Shown in pieces: positions 33,244 through 43,475 of a stretch of DNA of 64,000 nt. This DNA comes from Edaphochlamys debaryana (lineage: Eukaryota; Chlorophyta; Chlorophyceae; Chlamydomonadales). The stretch is taken from contig JAEHOE010000021.1 in NCBI GenBank assembly GCA_016858145.1, positions 434,001 through 498,000 of the forward strand, given 5' to 3'. Under the pieces are notes generated by a model that saw only the letters and a list, made by a program, of their open reading frames with translations, searched no databases and was not told where the DNA came from. Position 1 is the stretch's first letter, and each line of letters opens with the position of its first letter. A program made the position numbers and the translations under genes.

Positions 33244-36200
33244 ATGTTCGCCTGGTCAGCGCCCACCGACGCCCCTGTCTCCACCACCACCGCCGCCGCC
33301 ATGGGCACATCCTCAAACCCAACACCAACATCCGTGGACCTGTCGGGGGTGGGAATGCCGCCCCGGCCCCGGCCTCGGCCCTCATCCGCTGGCGGCATGC
33401 GGGCTGCCTCCCGCCCCCCATCCGCTGGCGGGGCCGGGGGCGGGAGCGGGGGCGAGCGAGGGCTGTCCTCCGGCGGGGGCGGGGGCGGGGGCAGCTTCAC
33501 GTTCCGGAGCGGCTCGCCCAGCCTTAACGCGGCGGCGGCGGCGCAGGCGAGTGGTACCTACGGGTCCGGGGGCCAGTAAGGCCCAGTAAGGCCCAGGGGG
33601 GCGGGAGCCCTAGCTCATGCCGTCCAGTGGACGGGCGGTTAGCACCCTTGCCTCACAATTCAATCACCCGGTGCCACCTTCCCACTCCCCGCTTGACCCC
33701 CACGCACCCGAACCCACCCCCATCGACCACGCACTGCCCTCGTATCCCCTCGTCCCGCCAGCCCTCTGCCCCATCACACCCCACCTTCCCCAACCCTTTC
33801 CCCAGCTCGTTCCCCTACCCCTTCCCGCGCCCTCCTCCCCCTCATCAGGCCGAGCGCCAGGCCAATGAGGCCCGCAACAAGAAGCCCCCCCTTTTGCCCC
33901 ACCTTCCCGTCAGCCTTGCCCATATTCCTCCCACCTTCCTCCCACCTTCCCCCCCAGGCGGAGCGCCAGGCCAACGAGGCCCGCATTAAGGAGCTGGCGC
34001 ACAGCCTGGGGGGCCTGGTGTGCCGGGCCTGCGGGCGGGAGGGCGGCAGCCCAAGGGCCGGGCCCAGGGGCCGGGCCTGCGTGGGCCCGGACGGGCGGGA
34101 CGTGGAGGGCCTGAGCGAGGAGCTGCGGCAGATGCGGGCGGCGCTGGCGGCGGCGGAGGACGCCATTGTGAGGCTGAGCGGGGCCGGGGGAAGGGCGGGA
34201 GGGGCTAGGGAGGGGCTAGGGGAGGGAGGGGCCAAGGGAGGGAGGGGCTAGAGGGGGGAGGGCAGGTGGTTTGCCAGTGAGGTTGCGGAAGGGGAAACGC
34301 AAGGCACAGCGGGAGAATGCTCGCCCAAGGCCAGGGGCCGCCCGCGGGACAGTGAGTAGGGCCCTGGGACTCACCCGCGGCCCTCGGCCCCCGCTCTACC
34401 CATTTCCCTACCCAACCCCTTCGGCACCCACCGTCCCCCCCACCCAGCGCGTGCTCCGAACCGAGAAGGCCCGCGCAGAGACGGAGGCGCAGCGCAACCG
34501 TACGGCACTGATCCGTACGGAGGAGATGGTGGCGGCGGCCATGGCGGCGGCGGCCAGCGGGCGGGACAAGGTGCTCAACCCACACGCGTGAGGACTGGGG
34601 GTGAGGGCAATGCGGGAGGAAAGTGAGGGTGTAAAAGCACAGCTGGATCGCTAAGAGATCGCACGCTGACATGCCTCATGCAATCTACACACCTCCATAG
34701 TCCTTCTACCCAATGACACCGTCTTACCCTCTCCCAACCCGCTCCCTCCCTCCCTCCCTCCACCACCCCTCCCCCCAGTCCCGGCCGCGGTTACTCGGGC
34801 GGTGGCGGCTCCGGCTCCCCTACCTCCCTGGCCTCCTCCCTGCGTGCGCAGCTGGCGCGGCAGGGGGCGCAGGTGGAGGCGCTGCGGGCTCAGCTGGAGG
34901 AGGTGATGAAGAGCAGCCGGTGAGAGGAGGTTGGGCGGGGAGGGGCTGGGGAGTGTGTGTGGCGGGGGGGGGGGGCAGCAGGGGCTGATGGAGTGAAGGG
35001 GTTTCTTGAAAAGCCCGCCCCTCCACCCTGCCCCTGCCCTTGCCCTCAACCCTACCACCTACTCCCCCTCCCCCTCAACCCGCAGCGCCACTCGTGTCGC
35101 CGAGCTGCAGTCCGAGCTGCCCACCCTGCCCCTGCCTCCCCCCTTGGCCCTTCCATCCCCTCACCCTGATCCCCTTCTGCTCCCCTTCTCTTCCCCCCTC
35201 GCCCCCTTCCCCTGCCCCCTCCTCTTACCCCGCAGCGCCACTCGTGTCGCCGAGCTGCAGTCCGAGCTGCACGCCGCGGGCCAGGAGCTGGGGCGGCAGG
35301 GGGAGCTGCTGGGGTGCATGCGGCGGCGGATGGAGGAGGCGGAGGCGGCGGCGGCGGAGGCGATCAATGCGGTGGGTGGTGGTGTGGGTGGGTGGGGTGG
35401 AGGGGGTGGAGGGCTTGAGAGGTGGGTGGGGGTGGTGGGTGGGGAGGGATGGGGGGAGAGGAGGGGAGATCAAGGGAGGAAAACGGGGGGAGAAAGGGCG
35501 AGAGCCGACGCCAATTTGCACCGCGCCGCCAGTCCACCGCGCCACCTCGTGTCCCCTGCTTCTCCCGCCCTACCCCCACCTTCAACCCCCCTTACCCCCC
35601 CCCCCAGCTTCACAACCACCAGCACTACACGCGCCTCATGCAACCAGCGGTAGTGGCAGCCATGGGGCTGGGGGGGCCGGGGGGGCCGCGCGGGCTCAGC
35701 ACCATCGTCGGACCCCGCGCCCGCCCCGCCACCGCCTCCGCCTCCGCCTCCGCCTCCGCCTCCGCCTCCACGAGACCCGGCTCGGTCGAGGCCGAGGGAT
35801 GGGGCGGGGCCAGCCCTGCGCGCCCCGGATCGCCTCCGCCCCTGCGGCTGGGGCTGGGATTGCACGGGGCCTGGGGGGATGCGGACGGCGGGGGAGGAGG
35901 CGGGCGGCAGGCGGAGGGGGACGGGGAGGGGGAGGGGGAGGGGCTCAGCCCCTCTGTGCCGCCGCTGTCCTCTGCGGGCGTGCGGCGGACCATGGCGGCG
36001 CTGGGCCGCGCGCACCGGGCGCTGCTGGCACAGGTGCGTGTGGGATGCTGTACGGCGTGTGTGTGGTACGACAGGTTGTACGGCAGGGGCGGGGCGCAGG
36101 GGACAGAAGGCTGAGGGTCACGTTGAGTGGGGGGGCCAGTGACAGCTTGCGTTCACACCCCATCCCTACCTTGCTGCCTCCTGTCCTCTCCCACACACCC

Positions 36201-38127
36201 TCCCCACCCTCCCCAGGGCTCCCTCCTGTCCGAGCTCTTCCCCCCCGGCCTGACGGCGGAGCAGCTGGCGGCGCGGGCGGCGCTGCGGGGGGGCACAGCG
36301 GGGGCGCCCGAGGTGCTGCGGTACCTGCGGCACCACATACACAGGTGGGGGGGAGGAGAGGAGGGGGCTGTCAGAGCATGAAGCGTGTGTGTATGGGGGC
36401 GGGGGCGCCCGAGGTGCTGCGGTACCTCCGGCACCACATACACAGGTGGGGGGGAGGAGAGGAGGGCAGGGGACGTGCAGAGAAATTAGGGAGGGCAAGG
36501 GGCAGGGAGGCGGGGAGCGGCGCTAGACACGTCCGTCCCGCGGTCACCCTTCCACCCCTGCCCCTGCACCCCCCCCCCCCGTCCTGCAGCCTGGTAGAGG
36601 CGATGGCCCCCCTCCCCGGCAGCCGCGTGTCCTTTGCCGAGGACGACGAGCTGTACTGCAACGTACGGGTGTACACCAGTACGACCGCCGCGTCATCATC
36701 GTACGGGACGAGCCGTACGACGTACGGCGCCGGCCGGCCGCGGTCCCCAGCTCCAAAGGGGCCCTACTCGCCCGGGGGCAGCCGGCGGGGGTCGCCTCAG
36801 CGGGCAGTCTCTGCCAGGGGGCCAGCTTCCTCCAGCGCCGCCTCCGGATCTGGATCTGGATCCGGATCGGGGCACGGCAAGGGCCGATCCAGCCGCCGGC
36901 CGGCCAGCAGCCCTGCCCGGGTCCGGGCCAGCGGCGGCGGCGGCGGCGGCCTGGCGCGTGCGGCGGCGGCGGCGGCCGCCACGACGACACCGGATGGGGT
37001 CGGCCGGGGCAGGTCTTCGCGAGGTGCAGGCGGCGGCGCCGGCGGGGACGCGGGGAATCCAGATCCGGATCCGGCGGATCCGTGGGAGCTGTCCGGCACG
37101 CTAACGGATCTGGTCCGGGAGCTGCGATGCGCCGATCCGCAGGGGTGAGCACAGGGCGATGCCGGCACCTAGCTAGCGCGAGCTCCCAGTATCAGATGCA
37201 TCCCGAAAGTCGTCGACCTACCTATCCTATCCAGGATGGTCCAGGAAACCTGATGGCGTCTTTGTACGGCATCCAAAGATCTAAACCTTAAAGATCTATC
37301 ACCAGCACATGCACCACGAGAGGCGTCGACCTACCAATCCTATCCCGTACGGCCACTGCAACGGATCCTGAATCCCTCCTTCCTCTGCCCCATGCAGGCT
37401 GGACCTGGACCCGGGGGCCCGTGCGGGCCTGGAGCAGCTGGCCCGGGTGGCTGATCTGTTCGGTCGGGAGGCCCGGCGGTTGGCGCTGGCGCCGCCCTCC
37501 TCGGCGCTGCCGTCTGCCCGGGGGGAGAGGGGAGGGGGGGAGGGGGGTGCGGGGGGCGGGAAGGGGGAGGGGGAGGGGGTGGGTGGGGAGCTGAATGACG
37601 AGGAAGAGGAGGAGGAGGAGGGTGGGGAAGGGAGAGGGGCGGAGGGGCGAGTGGCGGAGGAGGAGGAGGGCGAGGAAGGGGAAGGGGCGTACGAAGATGA
37701 GGGGGAGGGGTCTCATGCGGGGGTGGGCGAGGAGCACGTGCAGGAGGAGGAGGATGAAGAGTACTCCCAGGACCCGGAAGGCCCCGAGGAGGAGGAGGAG
37801 GGGGAGGGCGGGGAGGAGGGCGGGGAGGAGCCTGCGCCACACGAGGAGGCTTCGGCGGTGGACAGCAGTGCGGTGCGAGAGGGGGGCAGCGAGGGCTCGG
37901 AGCCGCCCGAGGGGGAGGGGGAAGAGGAGGAGGAGGAGGGGACGACGGCCGACGGAGGCCAGGGCAGAGGGGAAGGGTACGAGGGGGGCGAGGAAGAAGA
38001 GGAGGAGGGGGGGCACGGGGAGGAGGAGCGGGAGGGGGGGCACGAGGAGGAGGGGGAGGACGAGGAGGGGGGAGGGGAGATCGATGCGGACTGGCTCGCG
38101 TCCTGGGCTGACGGGGGCAGCCCCTGA
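33244..38127 (+). CDS. Coiled-coil protein with Ser/Gly linkers and acidic Glu/Gly tail
   Basis: I do not recognise this family. Nine exons join in phase: 33244-33546, 33958-34167, 34448-34587, 34779-34919, 35236-35371, 35608-36033, 36217-36344, 36590-37144 and 37398-38127, about 922 residues. The order is: a disordered Ser/Pro/Gly-rich N-terminus; alpha-helical coiled-coil segments in exons 2-5 (RVLRTEKARAETEAQRNRTA, LARQGAQVEALRAQLEEVM, ATRVAELQSELHAAGQELG, GCMRRRMEEAEAAAAEAI); an Ala-Ser dipeptide run; a compact helical piece in exon 7 (LRYLRHHIHR); Ser/Gly/Arg-rich linkers; and about 160 residues of Glu/Gly. The layout suggests a structural centrosomal, basal-body or flagellar protein, but that is a guess from composition. 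Exon 1 needs a GC donor (CAG|GCGAGT at 33546) to keep frame; a nearby GTAAGG pair does not. An upstream exon is possible. Confidence 0.75.
33846..33985 (+). repeat. Duplicated acceptor of coiled-coil gene exon 2
   Basis: CAGGC(C/G)GAGCGCCAGGCCAA(T/C)GAGGCCCGCA occurs at 33846-33875 and at the true exon 2 start (33956 onward), 110 bases apart. The upstream copy is not in frame with the downstream one. Confidence 0.88.
35081..35272 (+). repeat. Duplicated acceptor of coiled-coil gene exon 5 (150-base period)
   Basis: CCCGCAGCGCCACTCGTGTC plus 16 further bases (36 identical) begin at 35080 and 35230. The period of 150 is a multiple of three and the reading frame is open between the copies, so use of the upstream acceptor would insert 50 Pro/Leu/Ser-rich residues in frame. 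Confidence 0.9.
36296..36468 (+). repeat. Copy of coiled-coil gene exon 7 end plus donor
   Basis: About 65 bases spanning the exon end and intron start (GGGGCGCCCGAGGTGCTGCG ... CACAG|GTGGGGGGGAGGAG) recur 101 bases downstream with one visible mismatch (CTGCGG to CTCCGG). Two equivalent donors result, after 36344 and 36445. Confidence 0.92.
37600..38090 (+). repeat. GAG/GGG low-complexity tract coding the acidic tail
   Basis: About 490 bases of nearly pure purine on the coding strand, encoding Glu and Gly with few other residues. Such tracts are prone to slippage and to alternative DNA structures. Confidence 0.85.
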
Positions 38128-40047
38128 GCGGTTGCACAGGGTCGCACCGGCTGGACGCTGGAGCAGCAGAGCCGGAGGACTACGGGGGTCGGAGGGCATA
38201 GCCTCCATGCAGTGCACTAGCAACAGGGCTATCTAGCACTACACGGAGCGGTATGCGGCTGAGAACGGCTATGCTAGAGTAGCCGAAGGACTACGGGGGG
38301 GCCGGCCTGCCGGGGCAGCCCCTGAGCAGCTAGGTAGGAGTAGGCTCTGTGCCTTTGGTACTGGGTGGTACTGCTGGTAAATGTGGTAGGGGAGTAGGGT
38401 CGAGTGCCCAGTGGACGGGCAACTGGGCGGTGCGTGTGGACCCTGTGTGGACTGCAGCTTGGCTTGGCGTGCCGGCCATTGCGTCACTGGCATTGATACG
38501 CAGCGGATAGATAGCTTTGCAGGAGGATGACGAGTACCGGTATGCACTAGGCATTGCATAGACTGCTAAAACATCACTGATTGGGCCGACTCTCTCTGCG
38601 TACGACGGTTCATGGATCATGGCTGTACAGTCGTCGCGCTCGCCAGTCCCAACGCCAGTCCCGTCCGTCAGAGGCCCGTGTTTGCTTCCACAAGTTTCAG
38701 CGGGTGCTGCCAGCACCTGGCGAAAGCGGCGGCGGCGGCGAAGCCGGCGACGGTACTGTGGAGGGCCAAGTGGCAGCGGCGCAGGGCACTGGAACGGGTT
38801 CACAGCAGCAGATCTTGTGACCAGCTAGTTAACCCGCAAGACAAAACAACGTACACCTCTCGGCAGCGCTCCCGGCGCTGCACAGCTACCACACGCTCAC
38901 ACGTACGCTCTCCGCAACCTCAGTCCGCTCCCACAGGGCCAGCCGGCCAAAACGTCACGCAATGCGCACCAAACCTCAGTAAGCACACACGCCTTCACAC
39001 GCGCTCCCGCTGCGTCCCCTCGCCCGGCGAAACCGGGCCGGCACATGAACATAAAAGGATACAGCTTGCGGCGCCGGCCGCAAGATCCCACCCCGACTTC
39101 CTGCACCCCCGTCGGGACCCCGCCCCGCCCCGCAACAGGGAACCGGCACACAACCGCCGTCTCTCACAATCCGGCGGCCTAGAAGCGTGCTTCAGCGGTC
39201 CGAAGAAGCGGTCGAGGAGTGGGCCCAACACCACCGGAAGTCACCCGAGTCGCACCTCCAAATCCTTCGTTAGGCCCCCCTCCGCGAGCCTTGGCTGGAA
39301 ACGCACAAGGCTCACAAGCAACACAACCACAACCCGCCAAGCCCCAGTCAGAGTCGCAACTTGTCCCATACAACACTCGCAATACAACACTCCGTAACCC
39401 CCCGCGCACCCCCGTCTTCTTCGAGCACCAACCGCCAACCGCCTCCACTCTCCTCAAATGCGGACCAAATTCCCATGCGCGCCCGCCAACTCGCCACACA
39501 CGTGTCTCCATGCACGATATTCGTACACATGCCGCACTCACCGTACACGTCACGCAGCATTTCCGTACACAACAACTCGCCGCACCGGGCGCGGGCCGCT
39601 TCGCCTGGCATCGGCCAAGAACGGCCGAGGTGGAGGGTACACTCTCGCGCCCACACCCACGTGCCCACGTGCTCTCAATCTTCGTCGAAGCACTCAGCCC
39701 TGCCATCCCCGCATCGCATCCACTCGCGCAGCGCCAGGCGCTACCACTCCCGATCCTAGCGCTGAACGTGGCATCGACTGCCCTCACCTCTTCCGATCAA
39801 CAACTCCGTACTCAGCCGCCGGCCCCGCCCCGGCAGGGCTTGCACCACCCGCGAGCCCCCCGCATTCCGCGCAGAGTCTTGCCCCTCGCAGTCCCGCAGT
39901 CTCGCTCCCAACAATCACTCCCCGGCTAGTGTCCCGCTGTGCCCTGGGCCAGAAGCCGTCCACGTGACGCCGTTAGTCACGTGAACGCCGGCCAAGGTCG
40001 CGGGCGGTTTCAACCGGTACGGCAGTACGGCGGCCACGGGGGGCGGC
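38128..40047. other. Intergenic stretch between convergent genes
   Basis: No gene is supported. The coiled-coil gene (+) and the DUF3067 gene (-) converge here, so the ends are 3' UTRs. A TACGGC motif pair lies at 40017-40031, next to the DUF3067 stop. Confidence 0.45.
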
Positions 40048-41258
40048 TCACTGCCACTCGGCCCCCCGCGCCCCGCTCAGGTCCACGGGGAGGGGGATGG
40101 AGATGCAGCGGGCGTTGCCGCCGCCCGTGTAGCCGGGGGGCTTGCGGGCGCCCATGATGCCCTGGCGCGCCTGCGGAGGGGGGTGGGGGGTGGGGTGCGT
40201 GGGGAGGATGACGGGGCGGGGCTTTGAGCGCGCATGCACCATACCGAGAGCTGGGCCTACACAGCCGGCCGGCCGCAACACGGCGGCGCACTGCCGTGCC
40301 TTCACCTGTCGCATGCCCCCCCCCCCCCCATGCCCTTGCCCCCCAAGTGCCCATGCCCCCTTCCAGCGCCCTCCCCCGCCCCCCCCCCTCCTTCCTTCCC
40401 GTGTCCGCTTTGCCCCAGTCGTTTAGGTTCACAAGATCTTAGTCCCCCCCACACACCATTCCCCAAGCCCCCTCCCCCCCCCCGGGCCCTTGCCCCCCCC
40501 CCTTCCCCCCACCGTGTCCGCCATGCCCCAGTCGTTCAGGTACTCCGCCACTGCGTCCAGCTGCTGCATGTACTCCTCGGGGGACAGCGGGAAGGACTTC
40601 TGCTCCAGGAAGCGCCACATGACTGGGGGATTAGGGGGGGTGGCGCAGGCGGGGTGGGCGAAGGGGTGGAGCCAAGGAGGGAGGAGGCATGGTGGGGGGG
40701 TGGTTGGCTGGGGGTTCGGCTCCTCGCCCCGGACGATGCACCCATGTGGGGCTAAAGGTCCAGGTGCTGGCCCACGCAACCATCGCGTGGGGGCGGCCGG
40801 GCGGGTGGGCAGGGAGGTAGGCTGGAGGTTCGGCTCCTGGCCCTGGCCCACGCCACCCTCCCACGCACCCGGCCGGCCTCATGCACCTCTAGGATCCAGG
40901 TACTCCTGGCCCTAGATGACGTCACCACCCCACCCTCCCGTCCCGCCTCACCTTGCAGGTACATGCGGCCGTGGAGCCGGGCTGTGGGAGGGCGGCAGCG
41001 GGCAGGGCAGGTAGCCGACAGGGCAGGCGTGCTCAGGATGCTTTCCCTCCGTTACGCTGGACGTTGGCTGCACACAGAACCACCGCGTTACTTGCAGCTA
41101 ACATTCCTCACCGAGCCGGATGTCGTAGCTACGGCCGAATCGCTCCATCACCAGGTTGCGCAGGTCCTTGCCGGTAATGCCCGGCTGCTGCGACTTGGCC
41201 AGCAGCGCGTTCAGGCTGGCGGCCACGGCCTGGTAGTCCGTCGCCCCGTCGTCGCCGA
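40048..41258 (-). CDS. DUF3067 family protein, probably plastid (5' exon not resolved)
   Basis: DUF3067 proteins are small and conserved in cyanobacteria and plastid-bearing eukaryotes; their function is not established. Minus-strand exons 41258-41112, 40981-40952, 40622-40513 and 40170-40048 (TGA) join in phase to 135 visible residues. They contain the family core: ITGKDLRNLVMERFGRSYDI, MYLQVMWRFLEQKSFPLSPE, EYMQQLDAVAEYLNDWG, and a C-terminal SIPLPVDL. One exon is only 30 bases. The first visible exon needs one base from an upstream exon, which should hold the transit peptide. Ser/Arg/Pro/Ala-rich minus-strand sequence at 41345-41500 could be that exon, but I found no donor of the right phase. 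Orientation is convergent with the coiled-coil gene. Confidence 0.85.
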
Positions 41259-43475
41259 CTATTAGCACGATAGAAAGAAGGTCGGGGAGAGGGGAGAGAG
41301 AAGGGGGTGAGCGGGGGGAGGGCGCGTGAAAAGGTCGGCCCTATGTGGGTGCGTGGCGACCGCGCCAGCACACGCGTGCGCTGCCGGCGCCGAGCGGTGG
41401 GCGTTGGGCCGGTGGGAGCGGCCGGAAGTGGAGACCGAGGAAGTGGAGGCAGGCCTTCCATTTGAACCTAGGCCGGCTGCGGGCCGCTCAGGCAACGCAA
41501 ATAGCGAACGGGGACTCCATCGGAGCCACCGCAGACGCCCCGGACGCGCGCTGAGCCCTTCAGCTAGCCGTGTATATTGCGGACTGCAAGGGCACTGCTA
41601 AGACTGCAGCTGCGCTGGCAGCTTTCCTCGCCAACCCGCGCACGGAGAATGTGAACACCCGCAGGAACCCACCGCTGCTGGACTCTGCGGGTGCAGCTCG
41701 GCTCCGTAGCACCTCCGCGCGAGGTGCAGGGGCGGTGACGCCAGGCGCCACGACTAGCATTGGCCTCAAAGACCTCGGCACCGCGCCGACAGTGCCCGCG
41801 CGGAGCCGGAGTGAGCAGGTGTGCATGGTCGAGGTGGCAGGCGTCAAGCAGCGCAAAGCTCGGTGACGGTGGGCTGTCGGTGGGGCTCCCGCTCTGCCGG
41901 CAGCAGCGAAACGCGCGCTCTGGACTGTGCGGTGAGTTGCGCTGGCCTAGCTACTGATGTCTGGCCGGCTTCTGTAGAGCACGAGGGCGCGGCCGGGCTA
42001 TGACGCGTGTGCCAGGCACGCTAACCCACGCTCGCCCCCGCGCTCCCCTCGCGCCCGAGCTCCAACCAACTCTTGAACGCCCGGCCCACGACTGCAACTA
42101 TCGCCTTAGGCGCACACATACAAGGCGACTTGCCGCGACTGCCTTCACCACGGCAGGGTTGAAGACTTTGAACACATGGCGAGAAGCTTGAGTGCGAGAT
42201 GCCGCGGTCTGCAGATGAGGCTTACAGTTGAGCTCGCGCCCGCTTGCCCGCTCGGGCCAATGAAATACCCCCGCGACAGTGCAACACGTGCGCTGTCAGG
42301 TCTCTATCAGGTCGCCTTGCTCATGCACACGCCCAGGTTCCTGCCCCGTTCCGCCTTGCCCGCTGCCTCCGTCGCTCCCTTCTCACCCTCGCGGTCCTTT
42401 CAAGTTCTGAGCCTCATTCCCATGGGTTAAGCCGATCCCCTGCCTTTTGCAAACAGGCACGAAGCCAAGCCCAAAGCAAGCTAGCAACTAGTCATGTGCA
42501 CCGCCAACACGAGGCGCGGTATGGTGGCTGCCGTGCGCCCTTGCGGTCAGTCCAGCCTTGCTCTGAGCATTCCTCTGACCCTCAACCCCGCAAACCTGCG
42601 TGTGTGGGGCTTGAAGCCTCCATGGAATTCCCCAAGCCCCTGCATTCAAGCTCAGCACCATAACGTGAGCGCAGCGCACACACCAACACGCACACGAAAA
42701 CCGCTGGGGCTTGTGGCGCGCTGCAAACCTTCCCTGCCTTGCAACGGCAAGCCAATACGGTATAGCGGGGAACGGAACACGTCAAACGAACGTCAACTCC
42801 ACACTACACCGTACAGAAACAACCGCACGTCACTACACGCGTTCTCTCTATGGGACGCCATCCCCACCGCGCCAAACCCTACCCCTCCCCACCTCGTCGC
42901 CCCCATGCGCCCGCGTTATTACGGGTACCGGTAGCGTGGACGCAGTACCGCAGCGCAGCGGAGACTCTGCGCCCCGCTCTGCACCCTGCCTGCGCCTGAC
43001 CCACATCACCACACACACCGTCCCACCCCGCCTGGTGTAACGTAAGCTCGCGCGCCCGCCCGCCCAGCGCCCGCCGCCCGCCGCATTGGCGCGGTGCGGC
43101 TCAGCACTTGGCCGCCGCAGGCCGCCCAACGCCTCCTGCTCCCTCCGCCCTGCCGCGCCTGCAGGCAGCTTCGGCCGGTGAAGGTTGGCGCCCTCATCCC
43201 GTCCGCCTCCGCCTCCCCGGACGGGCCGTGGGCTCAGTGCCTCGCCCAACCGGCCGCTGCCCAGCGCGCCAGGCCCCCAGCCGCCAGCAGTTGAGGGCGG
43301 GGGTGCCTGTCTACAGCACCCCTCGCGCGCCGCTTGCGACCCGCCCTGCACTCCTCGCCAGCACCTCCTCCCGTCAGCCTCCAGAGCGTCCGCAGCTGGG
43401 GGCCGGAGCTGGGCCCGCGCTGGACCCGCGCTGGGCCCGACGGGGGCCTGCGCTTCCAGGGCTCCGCCCTCCGCC
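41259..43475. other. Stretch between DUF3067 and PDK genes
   Basis: It should contain the 5' exon and promoter of the DUF3067 gene and the 3' UTR of PDK. I cannot support any separate gene. Open frames are Ala/Arg/Pro-rich without splice-consistent domains. Confidence 0.4.

Noticed and set aside
33571..33590. Tandem GTAAGG donors after exon 1 of the coiled-coil gene
   Set aside because: Neither gives a phase compatible with exon 2, and the second would include a TAA stop; the GC donor at 33546 fits.
37288..38223. Minus-strand Leu/Pro- or Ser-rich open frames opposite the acidic tail
   Set aside because: Shadow frames of a purine-only coding tract; composition is a direct complement artefact.
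41129..41856. Minus-strand Ala/Arg/Ser-rich frames as the DUF3067 transit-peptide exon
   Set aside because: Plausible composition, but no donor in the needed phase could be found, so it is not annotated.
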